Below, piece after piece: positions 1 to 7,976 of a stretch of DNA of 20,129 bases (the stretch's first letter is position 1; every line of letters starts with the position of its first letter). Both the position numbers and the translations under genes were made by a program. Under the pieces are notes generated by a model. The model was not told the DNA's origin, made no database searches, and saw nothing but the letters and a program-made list of their open reading frames with translations. The DNA lies in the NCBI GenBank assembly GCA_034408875.1, contig JAWXCJ010000082.1, positions 1 to 20,129 on the forward strand. Direction: 5' to 3'. Source of the DNA: JANNHK01 sp034408875. GTDB taxonomy: Bacteria > Actinomycetota > Acidimicrobiia > IMCC26256 > PALSA-610.

Positions 1-65
1 GGCTCCCTCGCTGCGCCGTCCATGGCTTCTCTGCGTCCGCACAGCCCGACGGTACCTTGGGGTCC

Positions 66-1328
66 GTGGGAAACGCCTCTGCACCCGCCGTCCTCGCGCA
101 CCTGCCCACAGGCCGGGGCGTCATGGTCGTGCAAGACGGCGCGAGGACCATCGTCGGCGTCGCCCCCGAGCACGTCCTGGTCGCGTCGGGTGAGGACGCG
201 TTTCGCGCCCTCGACCAGGCATCTCGCGGCGGATTTTGGAGCGGGTTCATTGCGTATGACCTCGGTCGCGCGGTCGAGCACGTCGTCGCCCGCACCTCCG
301 AGAACGTGGACGGGGGCCGCCAGGTTCCCGACCTGCCCGATATCGCACTGGCCCGGTACGACGCCCGCCTCGTCCTCGAGGCCGACGCGCCGCCGCGCGT
401 GGAGGGTGACGGCGCGACCGCGGAACTGCTCGCGCAGGCCGCGTGGCGGGCCCAACGCGGAGCGGGACCCGTGCGGGCGCCCGACCTCGGGCCGTGGGAG
501 TCGAGCCTCGACCGCGACGCCCACGCGGCTGCGGTCGCAGAAATCCTCGGGCTCCTGGCCGCCGGCGAGTGCTACCAGGTCAACCTCACCCGCCGCCTCA
601 CGGCACCACAGGCGGCCGACCCGCGGGCGCTGTACCGCGCGCTCGCCACCTTCAACCCGGCCCCGCACCTCGCGCTGTGCAGCTTCGGCCCCGCTCTCGA
701 AGGCGTCGCCGTCGTCAGCGCGTCGCCGGAGTTGTTCCTGCGCATCGACGGGCGTGCGGTCGAGACGAAGCCGATCAAGGGCACCGATACCGACCCGGTC
801 CGGCTCGCGGGCAGCGCCAAGGACCGCGCCGAGAACGTCATGATCGTCGACTTGGCGCGCAACGACCTCGGCCGCGTCTGCGAGTACGGATCGGTCACGG
901 TTCCGGCGTTGTGCACCGTCGAGGCGCACCCCGGTCTGCATCACCTGGTCAGCACCGTACGCGGCCGACTGCGGCCCGATGTCGGGTTGGCCGACGTGGT
1001 GCGCGCGACGTTCCCGCCCGCGTCGGTCACCGGTGCGCCGAAGCCGCGCGTCATGCAGGCGATCGAAGATCTCGAGCCGGTGCGGCGCGGTGTCTACTGC
1101 GGTGCGGTCGGCTGGATCGACGGCGACCGCGGCTGCGCCGAACTTGCGGTTGCCATCCGCACGTTCACGATCGCCGGTGGCCTGACGCAGCTCGGTATCG
1201 GTGGCGGCATCATCGCCGACTCGCGTGCCGAAGCCGAGTGGGACGAGACCGAGCTCAAGGGCGCGCGGCTGTTGCTGGCGGCGTCACAAATCGCAGGCAG
1301 CGAGAACGCGACGGGTTCCGGCTTGTGA
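66..1328 (+). CDS. pabB: Aminodeoxychorismate synthase component I (PabB)
   Basis: Predicted to convert chorismate plus ammonia to 4-amino-4-deoxychorismate, the first step of the p-aminobenzoate branch of folate synthesis, in the cytosol with a PabA-type glutaminase that is not in this window. The chorismate-binding fold runs from about residue 150 to the C-terminus. The PIKGT motif (residues 236-240, Lys238) is the PabB signature that supplies the covalent lysine; TrpE has PIAGT there. ENVMIVDLARNDLGR and GAPKPRVMQAIE are further family motifs. The 420-aa length is normal to slightly short. The frame stays open to the window edge, so the start is uncertain: TTG at 57 and GTG at 66 are candidates. 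I chose GTG 66 because TACCTT lies 7 nt before it, a leaderless-type -10. The stop overlaps the pabC start (GTGA), implying coupled translation. Confidence 0.88.
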   Translation: MGNASAPAVLAHLPTGRGVMVVQDGARTIVGVAPEHVLVASGEDAFRALDQASRGGFWSGFIAYDLGRAVEHVVARTSENVDGGRQVPDLPDIALARYDARLVLEADAPPRVEGDGATAELLAQAAWRAQRGAGPVRAPDLGPWESSLDRDAHAAAVAEILGLLAAGECYQVNLTRRLTAPQAADPRALYRALATFNPAPHLALCSFGPALEGVAVVSASPELFLRIDGRAVETKPIKGTDTDPVRLAGSAKDRAENVMIVDLARNDLGRVCEYGSVTVPALCTVEAHPGLHHLVSTVRGRLRPDVGLADVVRATFPPASVTGAPKPRVMQAIEDLEPVRRGVYCGAVGWIDGDRGCAELAVAIRTFTIAGGLTQLGIGGGIIADSRAEAEWDETELKGARLLLAASQIAGSENATGSGL

Positions 1329-2179
1329 TCGTCTGGCTCGACGGCGAGCTCATCGACCTCGAGCACGCCCGGATCTCGCCGCTCGACCACGGATTCCTGG
1401 TCGGCGACGGCGTCTTCGAAACCCTGCGCGTCTACGACGGCGTGCCGTTCGCCTGGCGCCGCCACGCCGACCGCCTCGACGCATCGGCCGGCGGCCTCGG
1501 CCTTACCGTGCCCGACCGGGCCACGCTCCGCACGGCCGCCGACGCGGTGCTCGAAGCAACCGGACTGCGCGAGGCCCGGTTGCGCATCACGCTCACGAGC
1601 GGGGTCGCACCCCCCGGTTCGTCGCGGCGCGGCAGCTCCGGTTCGACGGTGTTTGTCGTCGCGTTTCCCATCGACGCGCCGGCACCCACTGCCGATGTGG
1701 TCGTCGCACCCTGGACCCGCAACGAGCGGGGCGCCCTCGCCGGACTGAAGACGGTCTCGTACGCGGCGAACGCGCGTGCGCTCGCCTACGCCGAGGAGCG
1801 CGGCGCGAGCGAGGCCATCTTCGCCAACACCCAGGACAACCTGTGCGAGGCGACAGGGTCCAACGTGTTCTGTGTCGTCGACAGTGTCGTCGTCACACCG
1901 CCGGCATCGGCCGGATGCCTGCTCGGCGTGACCCGGGCACTCATCCTCGAGTTGTGCGCCGAACTCGGCGTTCCCGCGGAGGAGCGCGACGTGCCGGTGA
2001 GCGCACTGGGCGGCACGTCGGAAGCGTTCCTGTCGTCGACAACCCGTGAAGTGCAACCCATCGCCCGGGTCGACGGCGAAGCCCTTCCGTCTGCTCCCGG
2101 GCCGGTTGCCGCACAGCTCGCGTCAGCGTTCCGCGACCTCGTCGGGCGCGACTCCGACCCCTACGTCGCGCGGACGTGA
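1325..2179 (+). CDS. pabC: Aminodeoxychorismate lyase / class IV PLP aminotransferase
   Basis: A 284-aa fold-type IV PLP enzyme. Next to pabB it most likely splits aminodeoxychorismate into p-aminobenzoate and pyruvate. Visible family features are LDHGFLVGDGVFETLRVYDG near residues 20-39, the PLP lysine in GLKTVSYAANA (Lys142), and the cofactor-phosphate region EAIFANTQDNLCEATGSN (Glu175). Branched-chain and D-amino-acid aminotransferases share this fold, so the specific activity is inferred from the pabB neighbour. The start is GTG at 1325, giving a 4-bp GTGA overlap with the pabB stop; the reading frame is open well upstream, but that part is a shadow of pabB. The 3' end overlaps the convergent birA gene by 19 bp (2161-2179), leaving no room for a terminator between them. 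Confidence 0.86.
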   Translation: MIVWLDGELIDLEHARISPLDHGFLVGDGVFETLRVYDGVPFAWRRHADRLDASAGGLGLTVPDRATLRTAADAVLEATGLREARLRITLTSGVAPPGSSRRGSSGSTVFVVAFPIDAPAPTADVVVAPWTRNERGALAGLKTVSYAANARALAYAEERGASEAIFANTQDNLCEATGSNVFCVVDSVVVTPPASAGCLLGVTRALILELCAELGVPAEERDVPVSALGGTSEAFLSSTTREVQPIARVDGEALPSAPGPVAAQLASAFRDLVGRDSDPYVART

Positions 2180-2922
2180 ACCACGTCGCCCGCCGCGATC
2201 GTCTCGTCGCGTCCGTCGTCGCGCGCGACGCGCAGGTGACCGTCGTCGTCGAGACCGACCGCGACCGCTTCGAACGTTTCGCCCGGCATCTCGACGCGCA
2301 CCCGCCGCCCCACGGTCGCCGAACGCTCCTCGGCTTCGCGCACGACGCCGTCCAACGCGTCGAGGCGCCGGTCCAGCGCGGTCAACCACGCAACGAGCAG
2401 TTGCTCGCGAGTCACGGGCCGGCCGTCGCACAGATTGCACGCCGTCGCGATTTCGGCCAGGTCGGGCGGCAGGGCCTCCCAGTACACATTGAGACCCATC
2501 CCCACGACCAGGCCACCGCCCGGTTCCGCTTCGGCGAGGATGCCGGCCAGCTTGCGGTCGCCGACCACGAGATCGTTGGGCCACTTGAGCCCCGCGGCGA
2601 TGCCGGTCTCGGCCGCAACCGCGTCGGCGGCGGCCAGCGCGGTCGCGATCGTCAGGAGCGACCAACGATCGCGCGGGCCATCGGGCCGGAGCAGCACCGA
2701 CGCAAGCAACGATGCTCCCGGCGGTGCCACCCACGAACGGCCGAGGCGTCCGCGCCCCGCCGTTTGCTCGTCCGCCACCGCGACCATGCCCTCGGCCGCG
2801 CCCCGCGCCGACTCGTCGAGTAGATACCGGTTCGTCGAGTCGATCTGCGTGAACCAGTGCACGGGGCGAAAGCGCGTGGAATCCAAACGCGCGTCGTGCC
2901 AACTGGCGGTGCCTTCGGGCAT
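2161..2922 (-). CDS. birA: Biotin--[acetyl-CoA-carboxylase] ligase, monofunctional
   Basis: Forms biotinyl-AMP and transfers biotin to the lysine of a carrier domain. At 253 aa it has the catalytic and C-terminal SH3-like domains but no N-terminal helix-turn-helix, so it should be a ligase and not a biotin-operon repressor. Motifs: FTQIDSTN (residues 24-31), the biotinyl-AMP loop GRGRLGRSW (56-64), KWPND (113-117) and KLAGIL with the catalytic-type Lys124. The C-terminal domain includes VGRRVRVEMPGETFEAVAVG. I chose ATG at 2922: it lies just before the first conserved sequence and has TATCCT 7 nt upstream, a leaderless-type arrangement; no Shine-Dalgarno is seen. It is divergent from the carboxylase gene at 2969, whose biotin domain is the obvious target protein. 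Confidence 0.9.
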   Translation of the reverse strand: MPEGTASWHDARLDSTRFRPVHWFTQIDSTNRYLLDESARGAAEGMVAVADEQTAGRGRLGRSWVAPPGASLLASVLLRPDGPRDRWSLLTIATALAAADAVAAETGIAAGLKWPNDLVVGDRKLAGILAEAEPGGGLVVGMGLNVYWEALPPDLAEIATACNLCDGRPVTREQLLVAWLTALDRRLDALDGVVREAEERSATVGRRVRVEMPGETFEAVAVGLDDDGHLRVARDDGRDETIAAGDVVHVRAT

Positions 2923-2968
2923 CACCCGTAGGATACGGACTCCGTTCGACTCCCGAGGGGCTGCCACC
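2923..2968. promoter_or_regulatory. Divergent promoter between birA and the carboxylase gene
   Basis: The 46-bp gap contains TAGGATA at 2929-2935. Read on the plus strand, TAGGAT can serve as a -10 for the carboxylase; read on the minus strand, TATCCT can serve as a -10 for birA, 7 nt from its ATG. The two putative elements overlap almost completely. No convincing -35 hexamer is visible for either. A Shine-Dalgarno, GAGGGG at 2955-2960, lies 8 nt before the carboxylase GTG. Confidence 0.4.
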
Positions 2969-4723
2969 GTGTTGTCGAAGATCCTGGTCGCGAACCGAGG
3001 CGAGATTGCGGTGCGCGTCATGCGCACCTGCCGCGAGCTCGGCATCGCCACCGTCGCCGTGTACTCCGATCTCGATCGCGATGCCGCGCACGTGCGATAC
3101 GCCGACGAGGCGTACGCACTCGGAGGCCAGACCGCGGCCGAGAGCTACCTCAACACGGAAGCGATCCTCGACGCGATCCGCGCGTCCGGCGCCGACGGCG
3201 TACACCCGGGGTACGGGTTCTTCTCCGAGAATGCCGACTTCGCACGCGCGCTGATCGACGCGGGTGTCGTGTGGATCGGTCCTCCGCCCGAAGCGATCGA
3301 GGTCATGGGCGACAAGATCTCGTCGCGTCTCGCGGCGGCGCGCGCCGAGGTCGAGTCGGTTCCCGGCACGACCGAGATGATCACCGACGTCAGCCAGATC
3401 GTCGCCTTCGGCACCGAGTACGGCTGGCCGGTCGCGATCAAGGCCGCATACGGCGGTGGCGGCCGCGGCATGAAGGTCGTCGAGTCGGCGGAGGATGCGC
3501 AGTCGGCGTTCGACTCGGCCCAGCGCGAAGCGCAGGCGTACTTCGGGCGCTCCGAGTGCTACATGGAGCGCTACCTCAGCCGCCCCCGCCACGTCGAGCT
3601 CCAGGTGTTCTGCGACACCAAGGGCAACGGCGTGTATGTCGGCGACCGCGACTGCTCGACCCAGCGCCGCCACCAGAAACTCATCGAGGAAGCGCCCGCA
3701 CCGGCGATTCCCGACGCCACCCGCCGGGCCATGGGCGAAGCCGCGGTCAAGGTTGCACTCGCGTGCGGGTACGTCGGCGCGGGCACCGTCGAGATGCTCT
3801 TCCAGGACGGCGAGTTCTACTTCCTCGAGATGAACACCCGGCTCCAGGTCGAGCACTGCGTCACCGAGGAAGTCTCCGGTCTCGACCTCGTCGCCGAACA
3901 GATCAGCGTCGCGTCGGGCAAGAAGCTGTCGTTCACGCAGAAGTCGATCAAGACGCGCGGCCACGCCATCGAATGCCGGATCAACGCCGAAGACCCGGCG
4001 AAGAACTTCCTGCCCTCCCCCGGCACGATCACGCGCCTGCGCGTGCCGTCGGGTCCGGGCGTGCGCTGGGACGCGGGCTACGGCGAAGGCGACGCCATCT
4101 CGCAGTACTACGACAACCTCATCGGCAAGCTCATCGTGTGGGCCCCCGATCGCGACCGGGCGATCGAACGCATGCTGCGCGCCCTCTCCGAGTTCGAGAT
4201 CGAAGGTGTGCGCACCACGATTCCCGCGCACCGCGCCCTGCTCGCAACCGATGCGTTCAAGACCGTCACCCACTCCACCAAGTGGGTCGAGAACGAAGTC
4301 GACGCCGCCGACTTCGGCCCGTCGGTTGCCGTCGCTCCCGCCGCCGAGGGCGACATCGCGCTCGTCGAACGCACGGTGCCCGTCGAGGTCAACGGCCGGC
4401 GTTTCACGGTGAAGGTGTGGCTCCCCGACGCACCGGTCGCGTCCGCCGGAACGGTGGGCGGGCGCGCCAAGCCCCGCCCGAGTTCGAGCGGCGGTTCGGG
4501 TGCCGCCGGCAGCGGCACCGTCAGCGCTCCGATGCAGGGCACGATCGTCAAAGTGCTCGTCGCCGTCGGCGACACCGTCGAGATCGGCCAAGCAGTGCTG
4601 GTACTCGAAGCCATGAAGATGGAAAACCACATCAACGCCGAAACGTCGGGGACGGTCAAGGAACTCCGCGTGAAGGCCGGAGATTCCGTCGGTACCGGCG
4701 ACGTGTTGGTGGTCATCGAATAA
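2969..4723 (+). CDS. Acetyl-/propionyl-CoA carboxylase alpha subunit (biotin carboxylase + BCCP)
   Basis: A 584-aa single-chain subunit that carboxylates biotin with ATP and bicarbonate and carries it on its own biotin domain, to be used by a separate carboxyltransferase beta subunit (not in this window). Order: N-terminal domain (KILVANRGEIAVRV, residues 4-17), ATP-grasp domain with the glycine-rich loop KAAYGGGGRGMKVV, the catalytic segment EMNTRLQVEH, the biotin-carboxylase C-terminal domain, a linker rich in Ser, Gly and Pro near 500-520, then the BCCP domain with EAMKM, biotinylated at Lys550. This fused layout is typical of actinobacterial acyl-CoA carboxylases. GTG 2969 was chosen for its Shine-Dalgarno GAGGGG 8 nt upstream; the open frame extends upstream but is antisense to birA. 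Substrate (acetyl, propionyl or longer acyl-CoA) cannot be told from this subunit. Confidence 0.93.
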   Translation: MLSKILVANRGEIAVRVMRTCRELGIATVAVYSDLDRDAAHVRYADEAYALGGQTAAESYLNTEAILDAIRASGADGVHPGYGFFSENADFARALIDAGVVWIGPPPEAIEVMGDKISSRLAAARAEVESVPGTTEMITDVSQIVAFGTEYGWPVAIKAAYGGGGRGMKVVESAEDAQSAFDSAQREAQAYFGRSECYMERYLSRPRHVELQVFCDTKGNGVYVGDRDCSTQRRHQKLIEEAPAPAIPDATRRAMGEAAVKVALACGYVGAGTVEMLFQDGEFYFLEMNTRLQVEHCVTEEVSGLDLVAEQISVASGKKLSFTQKSIKTRGHAIECRINAEDPAKNFLPSPGTITRLRVPSGPGVRWDAGYGEGDAISQYYDNLIGKLIVWAPDRDRAIERMLRALSEFEIEGVRTTIPAHRALLATDAFKTVTHSTKWVENEVDAADFGPSVAVAPAAEGDIALVERTVPVEVNGRRFTVKVWLPDAPVASAGTVGGRAKPRPSSSGGSGAAGSGTVSAPMQGTIVKVLVAVGDTVEIGQAVLVLEAMKMENHINAETSGTVKELRVKAGDSVGTGDVLVVIE

Positions 4724-4738
4724 CCACAGGTTCTCGAA

Positions 4739-5410
4739 CTACTGCGCGAGTTTGCGGATCCGGGCTCGTTCGGAGTCGGTGTGGTTGCGGTCTTGGACTC
4801 GCCACTCGACGACGGCAGGCATTGCCTTGCGCGCCGCATCTTCGTCGCACTCCTTGAGGAACGCGTTCAGAAAAATGCCTCTTCCGAGTTTCGTGACGAT
4901 CTTGTCGAAGAGGCCGCCGGGCGGGTCGGCACAGGCGATGAGGGACCAGGTGTTCGCGACATCGGTTGCGGGGTCGCCTTTGCGCGCGTTGGCCCAGTCG
5001 ATGACGCGGGGGCCGTCGGGGGTGGCCATGACGTTGAGCGGATGCAGGTCGAGATGGACAACGCGGTCGCCGTCGGCACCGGGTCCGGCGCGTAGCCATT
5101 CCGGCGCCGGAATCTTGGCGAGTTGGTGGTGGAGGTCGGCGAGGACCATGCCCGTGGCCTTGATACCACGGAGCGACCTGCTCATGGCCGCGAGCATGTC
5201 TTTGCCTTCGAGGCGTTCCATCACGAGCCAGCCTTCGCCCGCGTCGAACACCTCGGGTGCCGGGTAGCCGTGCTCGCGGACGTGGCGCATGATGTCGGCT
5301 TCGGCGACGAGGGACCGGCCGTCGCGCGCCCGGCGCAGCACGCGGCCCGGGCCGTGCTCGAAGATTTCCGAGTCGCGTCCTTCTGCGAGCTTCGGTCCGA
5401 GTGGCTCCAC
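4739..5410 (-). CDS. APH-fold phosphotransferase (aminoglycoside/choline kinase-like)
   Basis: A 223-aa small-molecule kinase-fold protein. It shows the catalytic loop HLDLHPLN (residues 119-126, Asp121) and the metal-binding IDWANA (Asp138, equivalent to DFG). The N-terminal lobe is compressed: SEIFEHGPGRVLRR, then a VAEADIMRHVREHG helix, then the hinge WLVMERLEGKDM. The substrate is unknown; the family includes antibiotic, choline, homoserine and fructosamine kinases, and nothing here indicates resistance. I chose GTG 5410, where TAGCAT lies 7 nt upstream (leaderless-type) and where the conserved N-terminus begins. ATG 5470 would add 20 residues of low-complexity Pro/Arg sequence. The gene converges on the carboxylase gene with a 15-bp gap and has no co-transcribed partner. 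Confidence 0.8.
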   Translation of the reverse strand: MEPLGPKLAEGRDSEIFEHGPGRVLRRARDGRSLVAEADIMRHVREHGYPAPEVFDAGEGWLVMERLEGKDMLAAMSRSLRGIKATGMVLADLHHQLAKIPAPEWLRAGPGADGDRVVHLDLHPLNVMATPDGPRVIDWANARKGDPATDVANTWSLIACADPPGGLFDKIVTKLGRGIFLNAFLKECDEDAARKAMPAVVEWRVQDRNHTDSERARIRKLAQ

Positions 5411-5417
5411 GCGGGCG

Positions 5418-5423
5418 ATGCTA
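5418..5423 (-). promoter_or_regulatory. Leaderless-type -10 (TAGCAT) of the APH-fold kinase
   Basis: TAGCAT on the minus strand ends 7 nt before the GTG at 5410 and no Shine-Dalgarno precedes that codon. This spacing would place the transcription start at or next to the start codon. No -35 is recognisable. Confidence 0.4.
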
Positions 5424-5476
5424 CGGCCTCGCGATAGTTCGAGCCCGGGCCGCGGCGGCGATGGCACCATGCCCGG

Positions 5477-5665
5477 ATGACATTTCCCATCTCGGTCGTC
5501 GATGCGTTCACCTCCCGTGCGTTTGCGGGCATCCGGCGGCGGCACGTTTTCGTTGCGGTGGTTCACGCCGAACGCGGCGGAGTGCTGCGCGTGCGGCTCG
5601 ACGGCGAGCGCGTCCGTATCGCGGGCCACGCCGTGACGGTGCTGGAAGGGTCGCTACCCGCCTGA
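5477..5665 (+). pseudogene. PhzF-family epimerase/isomerase remnant with internal deletion
   Basis: A 62-codon open frame joining the two ends of a PhzF-like protein (diaminopimelate-epimerase fold; family normally about 260-300 aa). Residues 1-18, MTFPISVVDAFTSRAFAG, match the PhzF N-terminus, which usually reads PI-x-x-VDAFT-x-x-PFAGNPA. Residues about 30-62, with GGVLRVRLDGERVRIAGHAVTVLEGSL, match the extreme C-terminus, where V-x-V-x-GGxAVTVLxGxL is typical. The segment between (IRRRHVFVAVVHAE) matches neither and marks the junction. The whole central part, including the catalytic Glu region and the GEDPxTGSA-type motif, is absent, so the product cannot form the two-domain fold. Start ATG and stop are intact. 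The 3' end overlaps the convergent epimerase by 12 bp. A sequencing artefact would need a precise loss of about 600 bp. Confidence 0.75.
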
Positions 5666-6601
5666 GCGCTCGCGATGCCACGCAAGTTGGGCCGCGACCC
5701 CGTCGCGCAGCGACACGCGCGGTTCCCATCCGAGCACCTTCCGCGCCCGGTCGATCGCGCCACCGTTGCGGCGGGCATCGCCGGGTTCGGGCGGGTGCGG
5801 GTCGACCACGACGGCCTGACCGGCGGTGGCGCCGACCAACGCGATCAGGTCGTTCAGCGTGATCTCGGCGCCGCCGGCCAGGTTCACAACCGTTCCCGGT
5901 TCGACATCGGCGTCCGCGGCGGCCAGGTTGCCCGCGACGATGTCGTCGACGTATGTGAACTCGCGCACCTGCGTGCCGTCGCCGTACCGCGGGAACGCCG
6001 CGCCGGTCAGCGCCGCTTCGCACAGCCGGTGGATCGACATGTCGGGTCGTTGACGCGGGCCGAACACCGTGAAGTAACGGAGCGACACGGTCGGCACCCA
6101 CCCGTTCTCGCTGTAGACGCGGCACAGGTGCTCGGCCGCGAGCTTGGTGACGCCGTACGGGCTGAACGGTGCGGGCACATCGTCTTCGTTCGTCGGGTAC
6201 CGAGGCTGGTTGCCGTACACCGACGACGACGAGGCGTACACGACGCGCGGGTCGCCCACGCGGTGCGCGGCCTCCAACAGTCGCTGCGTCGAGAGCAGGT
6301 TGTGCGAGACGTAGTCACCGAACCCGTCGGCCCACGACAACCGGACGCCCGGTTGCGCGGCCTGGTGGAACACGACGTCGATGCCGTCGAGCAGCGGTTC
6401 GAGCTCCGCGGCGCGGAGGTCGGCGTGCACGAACGCGAAGTGCGGGCCCCGCCGGACGCCCGCCAAGTTCGCTTCCTTGATGCCGCGGTCGTAGTAGGGC
6501 GTGAACGCGTCGACTCCGAGTACGTGGTCTCCGCGCGCGACGAGTGCTTCGGCGAGGTGACTGCCGACGAACCCCGCGACGCCGGTGACGAGGGCGCGCA
6601 T
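5654..6601 (-). CDS. NAD-dependent sugar-nucleotide epimerase/dehydratase (extended SDR)
   Basis: A 315-aa extended short-chain dehydrogenase/reductase. The Rossmann motif GVAGFVGS is at residues 7-14, the catalytic serine cluster in ASSSSVYG (123-130), and the catalytic YGVTK at 149-153 (Tyr149, Lys153). The segment DAFTPYYDRGIKEANL (31-46) resembles the corresponding region of UDP-glucuronate 4-epimerases, so UDP-glucuronate or UDP-glucose 4-epimerisation is the best guess; GDP-mannose or dTDP-glucose enzymes share the fold. ATG 6601 lies 5 bp after the stop of the LpdA-like gene, so it should be the last gene of the 8114-5654 transcription unit. A role in cell-surface sugar supply is inferred. 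Confidence 0.85.
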   Translation of the reverse strand: MRALVTGVAGFVGSHLAEALVARGDHVLGVDAFTPYYDRGIKEANLAGVRRGPHFAFVHADLRAAELEPLLDGIDVVFHQAAQPGVRLSWADGFGDYVSHNLLSTQRLLEAAHRVGDPRVVYASSSSVYGNQPRYPTNEDDVPAPFSPYGVTKLAAEHLCRVYSENGWVPTVSLRYFTVFGPRQRPDMSIHRLCEAALTGAAFPRYGDGTQVREFTYVDDIVAGNLAAADADVEPGTVVNLAGGAEITLNDLIALVGATAGQAVVVDPHPPEPGDARRNGGAIDRARKVLGWEPRVSLRDGVAAQLAWHRERSGG

Positions 6602-6606
6602 GCGCG

Positions 6607-7965
6607 CTAGAACGCCGCGTCCGCGAGCGACTCGGCGAGCGCGGGATGCACGAGCAGCGAGTCGACGATGTCGACCACCTTGAGGTGGTTCGTTGCCGCG
6701 ACCGCGATGACCGAGATCAGCTCGGCCGCATTGCGGCCCACGATGGAGCCGCCGAGGACGACACCGGTCGCCGGGTCCGAGAGGATTTTCACGAACCCGC
6801 GGGTGTCGCCGTTGATGAGCGCCTTCGGGTTGGCCGAGAACGGCACCTTCGTGACTCGGAGTTTGCGACCTGCCGCGAAGGCTTCGGCTTCGGCGACTCC
6901 GACGTCGGCGATCTCGGGATCGGTGAAGATGGCCGACGCGGCCTTGTCGTAGTCGAGGTGACGGTGTTCGCGTACGGTCAGCCCCATGACGTGTTCGGCG
7001 ATCTTGTGGCCCTGCATCGCCGCGACCGACGAGAGCGGGAGGCGGCCCGACAGGTCGCCGGCGGAATAGATGTGCTTCACGTTCGTCTGGCAGTGCCGGT
7101 TGCCGCGCACGTAACCGCTCTCGTCGACTTCGACACCCGCGGCCGCGCAGTCGAGTCCCTCACTGTTCGGGATCGACCCGATCGCGAACACCGCGTGCGA
7201 TCCGTCGACGGCGCGACCGTCGTCGCACGCGACGAACACCTTGTCGTCTTCGCGGCCGACCGCGACGGCCCGCGCGCCCTTCAGCAGCTTGACGCCGCGC
7301 CGGATGAACTCGTCTTCGAGCACTGCCGCGACCTCGGCGTCCTTGTACGGCAGCACCTGCTGGCGTGACACAACGAGCGTGACCTTCGATCCGAGCGCGC
7401 TGAACATGTGGGTGAACTCGACGCCGGTGACGCCCGACCCGATCACGACGAGATGCTCGGGGATGTCGGGCGGCGGGTACGCCTGGCGCGTGTCGAGGAT
7501 GCGCTCGCCGTCGACCGCCGCCCACTCGGGAATGCGGGGCCGCGAACCGGTCGCGAGGATGATCGCGTCGGCAGGAATCTCCTCGGTGCCCTCGTCGGAC
7601 TCGGCGATGACCGTGTTCGGCCCGCCGAGTCGCCCGGTGCCGTGGATCATGCGCACGCCCTGCGACTCGAGCAGACGGGTCGTTGCCTCGCGGAGCCGCT
7701 GTTCGATGCCGGCGACGCGTTCCCGCAGCGCGGGGACGTCGAGGGCCCCGTCCGCTTGGAGGCCCATGGTGCGGGCCCGGCCCAGCTCCGTGAGCTCGTT
7801 GCCGGTCGCGATCATCGCCTTGCTGGGGATGCAGTCCCACAGGTGGGCGGCACCGCCGACGACGTCGCGCTCGATCATCGTCACGCCCGCGCCGAGCGAC
7901 GCCGCGACCGTCGCCGCGGTGTTCCCACCGGGTCCACCACCGATGATCACCAGACGCAGGGCCAT
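6607..7965 (-). CDS. LpdA-like NAD(P)H:quinone reductase / flavoprotein disulfide reductase homologue
   Basis: A 452-aa FAD- and NAD(P)-binding protein of the lipoamide dehydrogenase superfamily. The FAD motif GGGPGG is at residues 9-14, the second Rossmann motif in VVIGSGVTGVEF near 173-184, and FAD-binding IYSAGDLSGRLPL later. In true disulfide reductases the redox pair is C-x4-C (GGTCLNVGCIPSK); here it reads GGAAHLWDCIPSK, so the first Cys is Ala40 and only Cys45 remains. The same GGAA-x3-DC pattern is what I recall for Mycobacterium tuberculosis LpdA (Rv3303c), which reduces quinones and lacks lipoamide dehydrogenase activity. The C-terminal catalytic His440 and Glu445 (HPALAE) are retained. 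It should therefore be a quinone or similar oxidoreductase. It follows a small membrane protein gene by 11 bp. Confidence 0.87.
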   Translation of the reverse strand: MALRLVIIGGGPGGNTAATVAASLGAGVTMIERDVVGGAAHLWDCIPSKAMIATGNELTELGRARTMGLQADGALDVPALRERVAGIEQRLREATTRLLESQGVRMIHGTGRLGGPNTVIAESDEGTEEIPADAIILATGSRPRIPEWAAVDGERILDTRQAYPPPDIPEHLVVIGSGVTGVEFTHMFSALGSKVTLVVSRQQVLPYKDAEVAAVLEDEFIRRGVKLLKGARAVAVGREDDKVFVACDDGRAVDGSHAVFAIGSIPNSEGLDCAAAGVEVDESGYVRGNRHCQTNVKHIYSAGDLSGRLPLSSVAAMQGHKIAEHVMGLTVREHRHLDYDKAASAIFTDPEIADVGVAEAEAFAAGRKLRVTKVPFSANPKALINGDTRGFVKILSDPATGVVLGGSIVGRNAAELISVIAVAATNHLKVVDIVDSLLVHPALAESLADAAF

Positions 7966-7976
7966 AGGCCACCAGG

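Noticed and set aside
1..24. Possible divergent gene starting at ATG 24 on the minus strand
   Set aside because: Only eight codons lie in the window, so it cannot be judged; GAGAAG lies just upstream but the spacing is too short to be persuasive.
2123..4630. Very long minus-strand open frame (835 codons) opposite the carboxylase gene
   Set aside because: It is antisense to a clear biotin carboxylase/BCCP and to part of birA, shows no domain, and has the Arg/Asp/Val-rich composition expected of a shadow frame in GC-rich DNA.
4739..5410. Antibiotic resistance (aminoglycoside phosphotransferase) as the function of the APH-fold gene
   Set aside because: Only the generic kinase-fold motifs are present and there is no mobile element or resistance context; the family has many metabolic members.
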